A stretch of DNA of 64,000 nucleotides from Epiperipatus broadwayi (taxonomy: Eukaryota; Onychophora; Udeonychophora; Euonychophora; Peripatidae). The notes below the pieces were generated by a model that saw nothing but the letters and a program-made list of their open reading frames with translations, made no database searches and had not been told where the DNA came from. The stretch lies in NCBI GenBank assembly GCA_028023455.1, contig JAQFVV010012446.1, positions 682,001-746,000 of the forward strand, given 5' to 3'. Position 1 is the stretch's first letter. Each line of letters opens with the position of its first letter. The position numbers and the translations under genes were made by a program. Shown piece by piece: positions 55,386-64,000 of this stretch.

Positions 55386-55889
55386 TAATTACAAACTAAA
55401 ATTAATAAAAAAGATAATTTTATCAAAAAATTAAAAAAAAAAATTAAAAATGTTACGATATTACGTTGAAGCTCTATTGTAGGCCTTCTTTGTGAATAAC
55501 ACTGGAGAATTTTCACTTGCAGCCCATAAACCATTTTTTGTCTTTTATCGCTTCATGATAAGTACAAAAATGATCAAAAAAACAAAAAATCTAAATACTG
55601 TGGTCAATTAAAAAATTTGTAAAAATCCAAATTTCAATCGATTTTTTTGAGGTAAACATTTTCTGAAAGCCACATCATTAAGCTATCAAATGCCCATATT
55701 TTGTTTGACATCATGCTTATACTTTTTACATCAGTAAAGAAAGAAAACAAAACATCATCTGTCAAGTGCCAGCAGTGCTCACAAAGTACAAAAAGTTAAA
55801 GCCTTAGCAGCCAACTTAAAATATGAATTATATATTTAAATATAATTATAGTAAAATATTTAGTTTCTATATAGTAATATGTATTTAAA

Positions 55890-55947
55890 TATTTTGTAGA
55901 TCTGAAGAAGGTTGTTGATATAGTCGAAACTGTATGGAAATAAAATT
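55890..55947 (+). ncRNA. Hammerhead-like core (family F2), weak helix II
   Basis: CTGAAGA (55902-55908), A, GGTTGT-TGAT-ATAGTC with several G-U pairs, GAAAC, TGTA. Core bases are intact, but helix II is poor. The preceding A+T-rich block is shared, inverted, with 51600-51670. Confidence 0.4.
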
Positions 55948-55959
55948 ATTGCAAAAAAA

Positions 55960-57010
55960 ATAATGTTTGTATTATATAAAAGTGAAAAATACATGTTTAT
56001 TAATTAATTTGAAGCATATGTTTAACAATTAAAAGATAAGTTATTTTAGCATAATCGCATAATTACTTTATCTAAATTAAATTTATTTACGACTGCAATG
56101 AGAAGCAAAAACTGGAAAAAATGTTAAGATGTTACATAATATGGTAAAAATAAATTGATGGGATTTCAAGGTCATTCATTAATTTTAAATCTTTACTTCT
56201 CTTTTCATCAAATAATCTTATAAACTCGTTATAATCAAGTATTATTAAATGCCATATTTACATATTAAGCTTCAATTACATATCAAACTATGTCATATAT
56301 ATATATATAGGTATAGTTCTAACTGCTAAAGTTTAAACGGCACTATGATTCTGGTAGTAATTTTCCGAAAGTATGCTTAGTACATTATAAAACTTTTAAA
56401 CTTCAATTTTTACCGTTTCATAATACTTGATTATAACGAATTTACACGAAGACCAGCCATTATGTTCTTCAATTTACTAGGTATAATAATATTGAATCTA
56501 TTATTTAAGGGTACATCTTCATTCGTTTGGGCATGTGAGATGAATAATGAATGAAAAAGAAATCTAAAAAAAATAAAATGTTACGATGAACTTAAACAGG
56601 ATTTTCTGGAAGTGGTAGATCCCATTGATATTATCAATTTTATTTAAAGACTGTTGCAGTGTATGTTACTTTAATTATGAAGTACTACCTGTGAATAAAA
56701 ATAAAATCGAGAGCAATAATTAGTCAAGATATTTTTGTAAAGAATAACTTACGGAGAAGATATTGAAAGTCAGTATGCCAGATATTTATATTAGACTATA
56801 GGATGAGAATGTGAATGAATTTGTATTTTATAGATTGCAGTGCATAAGCATAGCAATGCTTTTTTTATCTGTGGTGTGTGTGTGTGTGTGTGTTGCAGTG
56901 AGTGGAAGAATGTATGTATGCAGAATTAAAGTAAGAAATTACTCGGACATCCATATATTGATTTGCTAAATGGAACGGGGAATAACTTAAATAAATTATA
57001 TTTGCACATC
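55960..57010. other. A+T-rich DNA with a small foldback
   Basis: 56216-56446 is a foldback (ATAAACTCGTTATAATCAAG TATTA ... TAATACTTGATTATAACGAA). A (GT)n run lies at 56875-56893. No gene. Confidence 0.5.
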
Positions 57011-57408
57011 TGTATTCAGCACATTCCATATCGAATGTAGATAAATAATATTGAAGCTGTTGTGAACCACCAATGAGCCTGTAAGCCATTAGGTCTTCAG
57101 GTTTGATAGTAATCACCAGTAGACATTTTGCCACTTAATAGCTTATCAAATCAATAAAGGTAAAAAACAAATAATTTTGCTAATTTAAAAATAATATGTA
57201 GTTGTAATGCATTGTATTCAGCACATTCCATATTGAATGTAGATAAATGATTTTGAAGCTCTTGCGAACCACTAATGAGCCTGTAAGCCATTAGGTTTTC
57301 AGGTTTATTAGTAATCACTAGTAGACATTTTGCCACTTAATAGTTTATCAAATGCATAAAGGTAAAAAACATAATTTTGCTAATTTAAAACTATGTTGTT
57401 GTAATGCA
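57011..57408. repeat. About 200-bp tandem duplication, two copies
   Basis: TGTATTCAGCACATTCCATA starts at 57011 and again at 57213. The whole unit is repeated with a few differences (AATGAGCCTGTAAGCCATTA, GTAGACATTTTGCCACTTAA). Reading frames inside are short. Confidence 0.9.
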
Positions 57409-58018
57409 CAACATCATACATTGGGTTTATTAAATTATTAATGATGAACAAACTGAATACTCTATACTAATGAGAATAAAGTTTTTTCAATGTATTGATT
57501 ACATATCCAGATAGATCATCTAGCGCTAAAGTGCTGGGGAGAAGGCATGTTTTGTGAAATATAGCTTTTATTTGTTATATTACTATGATATAGACTATGA
57601 TAGTGAATGTATTTTCTGATGAAGGTCTATCTTCCAAATCTTAGTTCAAACCTTCCCATATTTCTGCTACTTTTCCCTATTATAATTCCATATTCTAGCT
57701 AACAGAAAACATAGATAATGAGAAATGATACACTAATTATCTTTACTTAAATGAACATGTAAAAAAAAATATATCAATCAGCAACATATTGATTAAAGTA
57801 AGTGATGTAAATAGCAAAGGTTATCGACATGAACGCCATCGATAAATAAGTTATGGGAATTGAAATAGTATTGCAGTCAAATATTTTTTCAATTTATTAT
57901 TAAATGTTAATTAATTTTTTTACAGTCTACCTATAGACATGGAATTATTATCTATGATCTTATAATATTGGGTAGGATTTTTTGGGTAAGATATTCAGCT
58001 CTGCTACAGCTTACGGCT
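57409..58018. other. A+T-rich DNA, nothing recognised
   Basis: No gene or repeat was recognised. Confidence 0.5.
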
Positions 58019-58111
58019 ATAACAAGTCGATCGCTTATGATAACAAGTCAATCGCAAAACATTTTAAAAATAAAAAGTAGATTTTATGAACACAAAAGTT
58101 GGCCACCCCTG
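58019..58111. mobile_element. Fragment of the 28560-29003 hAT-like MITE family
   Basis: ACAAGTCAATCGCAAAACAT, AAATAAAAAGTAGATTTTAT and GTTGGCCACCCCTG match the right end of that MITE. The left part is missing. Confidence 0.8.
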
Positions 58112-58351
58112 ATATAGGGAATTTTTCAAATTTTCTCCCATTCAATAAGCAAGAATACTCCTTTGTTACGGTTTCAATATGGAGGGGAAATTTCAAAGAA
58201 TAGTGCCAAATAACGGATAAAAAAGAAAAACTACATAAATGTGTGTTTTAAAAAGAAACATTTAATTTTTTAATAGGAATGTTTTAATTTGTTACTAATA
58301 TTGTTTTAAATATTTGACAACCAGACACTCTTCACAAACCTGGAGCTTAAT

Positions 58352-58617
58352 TGTAAGTATAGAGGATTTGAACTCAGATTTTTAAGCACCCAACGATCCA
58401 CACTGTCTCATACAACTGATACACATCACCACACACATGTAGAAAAGGGTAATCACCAATATGTGTATTTCATGCTAAACCAGCACTCATCAGTTGGCCC
58501 AGATTATCATCTTCCACACACATATATAATCAGTGCTCAGTTATATGAGATAATATGGATAGTTGAAGGGTGCTTGAAAATCTGAGTTCAAATCCCCTAT
58601 ACTTAATATTGTTTTAA
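58352..58617. repeat. F1 foldback with an intact hammerhead
   Basis: AAGTATAGAGGATTTGAACT CAGATTTTT on the left is mirrored by AAAATCTGAGTTCAAATCCC CTATACTTAA on the right. The arms are about 62 bp, and the longer left half holds the ribozyme on the minus strand. A GTTCAAATCC B-box-like end is present. Confidence 0.85.
58456..58497 (-). ncRNA. Hammerhead ribozyme, family F1, intact
   Basis: Minus strand: CCAA, CTGATGA, GTGCT-GGTTT-AGCAT (five pairs, one G-U), GAAA, TACACATA, TTGG. Stem I CCAA/TTGG, helix II joined directly to the core, stem III A-U and U-A with a 4-nt loop, predicted cleavage after AUA. It is the most complete F1 copy in the window. Confidence 0.7.
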
Positions 58618-58619
58618 TG

Positions 58620-59160
58620 TGCATATATATTTTAAAGTTTTGGTTTGTTTAATTTGAATTTGAAACTGTTTCAAAGCTCTTTAGTTGATCTGTTCTTTTT
58701 CTTTGCTTTGAAGGTCCATTATGGGTTTCCAAATTAGTTTTCTCAAAATAGGGTCATCTTTGATGTAATTTAAACATTAGTTAACTTTGCAGTTAGATTT
58801 GAAGATTTTCCTGGTCAAGTATAAGTCTTAACTTATTGCAGGCAAACCACTTTTGGATCAATTCAACACATTCTGAGTTGTGGCAAGTAACAAACTATAG
58901 TTTCAATCTTCATGCCAAATTTAAATTATCCTCCCCTAAACACTACACAAATCGAAGATAATAGGCTGCCATATATGTTATTGATCCTTGGCCAGTCATA
59001 TTATGAAAGTTAAATACAAATATTTGACTTCTCACTATTGGAATGAACATATACTGACAAGTATTTTTGCCACTACTAGTTTTTTTGTGGTTTACCATGA
59101 GAAATGGCCATCTCATATTAGTGAAACCATTTTTCATTTATCCGACTTTATTCTCTAGAT
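58620..59160. other. Unassigned stretch
   Basis: A minus-strand frame of 64 codons (58943-59137) is less A+T-biased than its surroundings, but I recognise no family in it. Nothing else was seen. Confidence 0.35.
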
Positions 59161-59518
59161 CAGTGTTCTCAATCTTTTCACACTTGTGCACCCCTTTTAC
59201 ATCAATTTCTATAAATTAGTACCCCTTGTTTTTAAAATAGTAGCGGGTAAGAATAAATTAGGCCTACACATTGCTTACTTTTTCAAAGGAGACCCTACAA
59301 AGTTCACAGTTTGTTTTAAAGCAATCTCTAAACAATTTTTAAAAAACTTTTGCTTCTGAAATATTAAATATCTCATTTTATTCTGCAAATTGTCTAATTT
59401 TTGTGGATTTCAATTTTAAAATTTGTCTTTTTCCAGCATTACTGATTATTCTCCACTTATCCTTCAACAGCCCAGGATGTACCACCAGGGATATTCTTAT
59501 CACTGATTGGGGAACCTG
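59161..59518. mobile_element. Possible hAT-like MITE
   Basis: CAGTGTTCTCAATCTTTTCA at the left fits a hAT terminal repeat of the CAGTGGTTCTCAA type. The right end GATTGGGGAACCTG is a poor inverted match. I found no 8-bp duplication. Confidence 0.4.
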
Positions 59519-59718
59519 CTAATATATATTTTGATATGAGGTAATTTCATATATTTAGCTTTACACATTGCTTTTTTAAGCTTCTTAGAACGCAGCCTCC
59601 CCTGTTTGACAAACATGTTTTCCACAATTCAGAAGAAAATTTGCTCATCTCTGCAGGGTGGTTCGTCAAAAACATCTCATCTTCTATTCTCACTCCCTTT
59701 ATCTTATTTATATAAGCT

Positions 59719-59890
59719 TTAGTAATCAATAGATGCCAGGTGGTAGTGCTACTTTATGGAGCGTTTAGTCTCTAAGTAAACCGCTTGTGTAAGCATAAGA
59801 AATGGTGATCGTGTGATGTTTAGTGCTTAATAAATCCTTATCCAGTGTTCTTTTATTCAAATATTTCCAGACTACTTTATAGCTTATGGC
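59719..59890 (+). mobile_element. Decayed family A copy
   Basis: GTAATCAATAGATGCC, GTGATCGTGTGATGTTTAG, and at the right in reverse AGCCATAAGCTATAAAGTAG TCTGG. Both orientations are present, as in the other inverted copies. The hammerhead is degenerate. Confidence 0.6.
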
Positions 59891-60175
59891 TCTCATCTAA
59901 ATGGCATAAAAGTCATGAGAAAAGAAGAATATGCTTATGAATAGAAATGTGTAAGCAAACGTCATGTGGTGACTTGTCGGTCATGTGGGGTTCTAATGGA
60001 TTTTATCCTGTTTTTCAAATATTAATTAATTGTTTATATAATCAACTTATTTTGCAATTGGTAAAAATATGATTTTAAATTTTTACATAAGTGTAAATAT
60101 TTTTTACATTTTAGTAAAATGTTTTCATTTACATTTTAATAAAATGTTTTCATTTTACGGTTATAGTAAATGAAT

Positions 60176-60265
60176 TTTTTTTTTAAGTGTCATAGCATCG
60201 GCCGGGACGCGAACCCGCAACCCGGGCAACTGCCTGCAAGTGCAAGGCAGTCGCGCTGACCTCTA
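60176..60265 (-). mobile_element. tRNA-derived SINE, Ala-like type, 5'-truncated
   Basis: Minus strand: AGAGGTCAGCGCGACTGCC, TTGCACTTGCAGGCAG, GTTGCGGGTTCGCGTCCCGG (perfect-looking B box), CCGATGCTATGACACTT and poly(A). The first tRNA bases are missing. Confidence 0.85.
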
Positions 60266-60269
60266 ATTC

Positions 60270-60648
60270 TCTCTATCAGTTAGATGTCATTAAACATTTA
60301 TGTTTGTCAATTACATTTTCGGACTGACCAAATTCCCCTTTACAAACTAAAGCTATATGTGTTCATGAACAACTCCCCTCACCACAATAATAAGGATGGA
60401 ATTAAATAAGTGGTTTTTATAACCCACACTACAAAACTCCTAGCTTGTTTAATTAACAAATATAAAAAAATATTTAAATTTTCAGCCCTGATTTACATTT
60501 CCAGCTTTGAATTAAAAGTCATTTTAAATCCTTTTTGACAGAGTACATAGCATACTTGAGTATTTATTTGTTTCGATTACCTTTTACTTAAATTTTATAA
60601 TCACTCAGTTATAATTTCCAAACTTTTAGTTAAAATTGTTCTTACTAC
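60270..60648. other. A+T-rich DNA, nothing recognised
   Basis: No gene or repeat was recognised. Confidence 0.5.
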
Positions 60649-60963
60649 TTTAAAACTGTGCCTGATTTTATATTTATTTAAATTTAATTCTCTGTTGATG
60701 TTAACCTATTTTTCGAGCATCATAGTATATATTAGAATGAAAATGAATTGGAAATAGTAAATATATATATATACTGAGAAATTTGCATTTTATAAGATAT
60801 CCTTCTTTAAAACTGTGCCTGATTTTATGTTTATTTAAATTTAATTGTCTATTGATGTTGACCTATTTTTCGAGCGTAGTAGTATATATTAGAATGAAAA
60901 TAAATTGGAAATGGTAAAGAAATATATATACTTGAGAAATTTGCATTTTATAAGATATCCTTC
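60649..60963. repeat. 157-bp tandem duplication, two copies
   Basis: TTTAAAACTGTGCCTGATTT starts at 60649 and 60806, and each copy ends in ATTTTATAAGATATCCTTC. The copies differ at scattered positions, so the duplication is not very recent. Confidence 0.92.
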
Positions 60964-61779
60964 AGAATTCGTCGTGATTCAAAGAGATGGAAAAACTGAC
61001 TTTTTTGTGTTGTTAAGTTTAAATATATATCACACACTAGTTTTTTTAAATATTCGAAATTTTATTAAAATACATCGTTTTGTAAAAAAAAAAAAATGTT
61101 GAATTGTGTTAATGGCATTATTTAAAAAATAATTGTCTACTATTTTCTTGCTTGGATGTCTCATGATCTCCAAGCAATAACCCAATGAATTCATTGATGC
61201 TCTAATTCCCAGCAATGATAAGTATTAGGTATGCATAATTAAGTCGTCTTACAGCATCACTTTTATCATTAATCTTTAGTTATCAGATGGAGCAAAGAAT
61301 TCACAATATGCAAGATTAACTTACATATAAAAAATAAATCTGATACATGGACATTTTAGATTTCTGCTTCTGTATAGATAAAAATTACTATAAAGTTTTA
61401 ATAAAAATTATAATGATATAGTATGTACAATCCATTATGTTATTATCAGCAAAAGGATTCAGCATCCTATGATCACCTTTTGAAAATTAAAAGAGTATAA
61501 GGGCCTATAGCTTTATCCGATATTTGTATATTAATAAAAGATAGACTATAGCGGAATATTTATATAATTGATATACTTAAACTTAATAACAATGAAAGTA
61601 ATAAATATAATGATAATTAACTATTATATACAGCCTTTCAATTCACAGAAGTACTTTTCGTTAATTCTTTAAACTTCCTCAACTGCCATTAAATTCAAAA
61701 AACATAACAGAAGCAAATGTCATCAACTCAAATTCCATGGATCTCGAATTTCAACATTAGCAGCTTATCTATTAATTAT
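60964..61779. other. A+T-rich DNA, nothing recognised
   Basis: No gene or repeat was recognised. Confidence 0.5.
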
Positions 61780-63430
61780 ATTTATTTTGTTTTATCTATT
61801 AAAATTGCCTCCTTAATTTTTCTTCTATTATGATTTTTCTCTTCCCGAAGAGTCTTAACACTTTCAATATCAAACTTAAATTTATATTTACATGTCCTTT
61901 CATGATCCAAGAAAACTGAAGCAGTCATTAAATCATTATTATATTTACTTTTCACATACTTGTATAACAGGGGTCCCCAACCCTATGCCTGCAGGCACCA
62001 TGGTGCCCACAGAACCATTTTATGTGTACCTGCTGCTATCCGAACACGATAAAAAATTATTTATCTGATATAAATAAATTTAATTTTTAAAATTTTTTAT
62101 AAATTATTGTATAATATTGTAATCAAATTGTAGGGCATACTATACTTTTACAGCATAAAAATATAAACGTTAGTTATAAGTTAAAATTTTATTTTTGAAA
62201 TAATTTTTTTTTTTTTTATATTATGTGTATTATTAACAATATCCAACTATACATTTAGATTGGAAAAAATAAAAGGTGCCCCCACCTGGTTGAAAAAATA
62301 AATGGTGCCCGCCACCTGGCCGATATTATAGAATGTGCTCTTAAGTGCAAAAAGGTTGGGGACCCCTGTTGTATAACAATTCATGCTCCTTCACCTATGA
62401 TAACATACATCCACAAAAAAATGGATACACAACATTACTTTTCTACTTGACATGTATGACATTTTTAGAATTATTCACCAACTTATTAACATTATGTGTA
62501 ACACAAAATGAAACATTAAACACATTCTTATATATATATATATATCCTTAAAAATTTTCACTTCAGCATTTGAAATAAATGGAATAGATATCTATTTTTT
62601 ATTATTAATTTTCAACTCCTTTAAATCATTACAACTTTTAAATGGACATAAAGTATTATTAATCTGTTCAATCTTATAACCAACTTGAAGCAATTTCTTG
62701 GCAAATTTCTTCATATTTTTTTAATTTATCACACTGGTAACAACATAATTTTTCATTATGAAACAAGAAAGATCTAAAACTTGCCATCTTATGCATAATT
62801 GATATTTTTGATTTACAATTTATAACTTAACAAACTATTATCTCTTGTAATAATTAAATCCAAATACTTAATACTTTTGTCCTATTCCTTTTCAATAGTC
62901 CATTTAAACCATTCATGTTATCCAACTCTTCTACAAGCAAATTTATAGTATTGTATTTTTACAAACAAAAACATCATCCACATACCTTTTGTAAATTTTA
63001 ATATTTTTAAAAGTACCCATAACTGAAATACTGCTCTCATATATAAATAAAACATAATTGCAAACTTGTGCAACAACAGACAGGTCTATAGGCCAATCTT
63101 TAGACATTTAATAATATTTACCTTTAAAAGAAGCACCAATGTCATCATTAAAAAATTGTAAAGAATCGATAACAAATTTTTCCATCATATTTACAAACAT
63201 CTTGCTTTTTAATGCATGTTCAATTTTATGGAATCCATTCTATCGATAAAACCATACATTTCTGTCACATCTAATGAAGCAGTAATTCACTCTCATTAAT
63301 CACTATATTTTTAATTCTATCTACAAAATCAAAAGATGAAGCAATATTTTTTTCCCCAAATCCTAAAAACTTAAGGATATATACTAGACCTGTATTTAAA
63401 TATATATTCTGTCTTATTCTGCCCATCCCT
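61780..63430 (-). pseudogene. Penelope-like element of another family: RT and GIY-YIG, split by a MITE
   Basis: On the minus strand, 63360-63230 reads F-G-E-K-N-I-A-S-S-F-D-F and then, after a shift, A-S-L-D-V-T-E-M-Y-G-F-I, the RT motif A layout of Penelope-like elements. K-R-Y-V-D-D-V-F at 62973-62984 is the catalytic Y-V-D-D. Near 62400 K-S-N-V-V-Y-P-F begins a GIY-YIG-like block. Past the inserted MITE (61968-62368), H-E-R-T-C-K-Y-K-F and L-R-E-E-K-N-H-N-R-R-K-I-K-E-A resemble the domain's end. Stops and shifts occur throughout. It differs from the 52-54 kb pair. Confidence 0.75.
61968..62368. mobile_element. Non-autonomous hAT-like MITE inside a Penelope-like element
   Basis: CAGGGGTCCCCAACC at the left and GGTTGGGGACCCCTG at the right are perfect 15-bp terminal inverted repeats. 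TTGTATAA flanks both (61960-61967 and 62369-62376), a perfect 8-bp target duplication. Internal text matches the 33984-34293 relative in opposite orientation. No transposase. Confidence 0.95.
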
Positions 63431-64000
63431 CTTCTGTGTGTTTAAATGGTCTTGGGGTCCTACATATGAGAGATCATATTGACTTACGATCAACATGGGT
63501 ATGATAACAAAATTGGCAAAACAAGGGCTTTGAACTTCCCACCATCAGTTTCAATCATATAGATAGCAAGCATTGGAGAGTAGAGAAGATTGAAGCCTGT
63601 TCATTTGCTATCTTAATATAAACTGAGCACTGATTATAGGTATGTGTAGGAGATGATGATCTGCACCAACTGACAAGTGCTGGTTCAGCATGAAATACAT
63701 ATATTGGAGATCATTTATCTTTTCACATTTACGTGGTCATGTTCATCAGTTGTATAACATGGATTGGATGATTGAAGGCAGCTTAAAAGTCTGGGTTCAA
63801 ATCCCCTCTACTTATAACTCATCTCTATAATTTTCTAGTCTGTTTTTCAGATGGCTGGTGAATTTATTCAAACTAAGAATAGATTTGTGATCGACATATA
63901 CCATCATTATGCAATCAATATATACCATCCTTATGCCAAAATTTAAAATATAGGTTTCCAAACAGTAATTTTGACTCTATGTTCTGCTGTACTTATAGAT
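63431..64000 (+). repeat. F1 repeat unit, single orientation, then unannotated end
   Basis: About 63540-63812 is an F1 unit: ATTTGCTATCTTAATATAAA, CTGAGCACTGATTATAGG, the hammerhead-like core at 63666-63708 (CTGACAA, G8 to A), TGGTCATGTTCATCAGTTGT, GGGTTCAAATCCCCTCTACT. No inverted partner is visible in the window. The last 190 bp show nothing. Confidence 0.7.

Larger units (their letters stand above)
54171..55889. other. A+T-rich DNA with two short tandem repeats
   Basis: Besides the repeats at 54855-54947 and 55268-55385 nothing was recognised. Confidence 0.5.

Noticed and set aside
59547-59729. Short minus-strand text G-V-R-I-E-D-E-M-F-L-T resembling the end of M24 peptidases (prolidase or XPNPEP3 type)
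   Set aside because: Only about ten residues match, with no further catalytic region and no clear splice signals; chance is likely.

Overview
The window is about 64 kb of strongly A+T-rich animal nuclear DNA, apparently more than 70% A+T by eye. Four things point to an animal: a spliced ALG13-like first exon, RTE-clade LINEs, Penelope-like elements, and tRNA-derived SINEs with hAT miniature transposons. I cannot name the species. An invertebrate with a repeat-packed genome fits best. There are no bacterial-style genes, no operons, no rRNA and no CRISPR array.

Host coding content is minimal. The only convincing host exon is the first coding exon of an ALG13 homologue (17813-17908, +), which ends at a GTGAGT donor. 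I could not find its next exon in the window. Almost everything else I can interpret is mobile DNA of different ages.

Layout. 1-2.6 kb: ribozyme repeat, SINE, decayed RTE LINE and a foldback. 2.6-8.4 kb: A+T-rich DNA with foldbacks and SINE pieces. 8.4-10.0 kb: decayed second LINE carrying a 609-bp ribozyme-repeat insertion. 11-12.9 kb: reversed RTE copy. 13-20.5 kb: mostly unannotatable, holding the ALG13 exon. 20.6-25.7 kb: ribozyme repeats, two RTE remnants, a foldback and SINEs. 25.7-29.6 kb: hAT MITEs, a ribozyme-bearing foldback and an RTE tail. 30.1-33.3 kb: long but broken RTE copy. 34-38.1 kb: hAT MITE and a collapsed Ty3/Gypsy element. 38.9-46.6 kb: SINEs and large palindromes. 46.7-51.1 kb: ribozyme repeats around the best RTE copy, whose two long ORFs are separated by one small lesion. 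51.9-54.2 kb: two Penelope-like elements head to head. 54.8-61 kb: tandem duplications and further repeats. 61.8-63.4 kb: a third Penelope-like element split by a hAT MITE.

The most striking signal is about twenty hammerhead-ribozyme-like cores (C-U-G-A-N-G-A, short helix, G-A-A-A, GUC/GUA/AUA, closing helix). Roughly a dozen have all core bases intact. They fall into four sequence families and most lie in inverted-repeat (foldback) elements. One family lies downstream of the GIY-YIG region of the Penelope-like pair. Another forms a tandem HHR-to-HHR insertion of about 455 bp period with a 12-bp target-site duplication, which resembles the animal retrozymes and PLE-linked hammerheads already described. 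The window therefore looks like a nest of self-cleaving-RNA retroelements, with PLE (and possibly RTE) machinery present to mobilise them. This is inferred from sequence pattern only; no folding or search was run.
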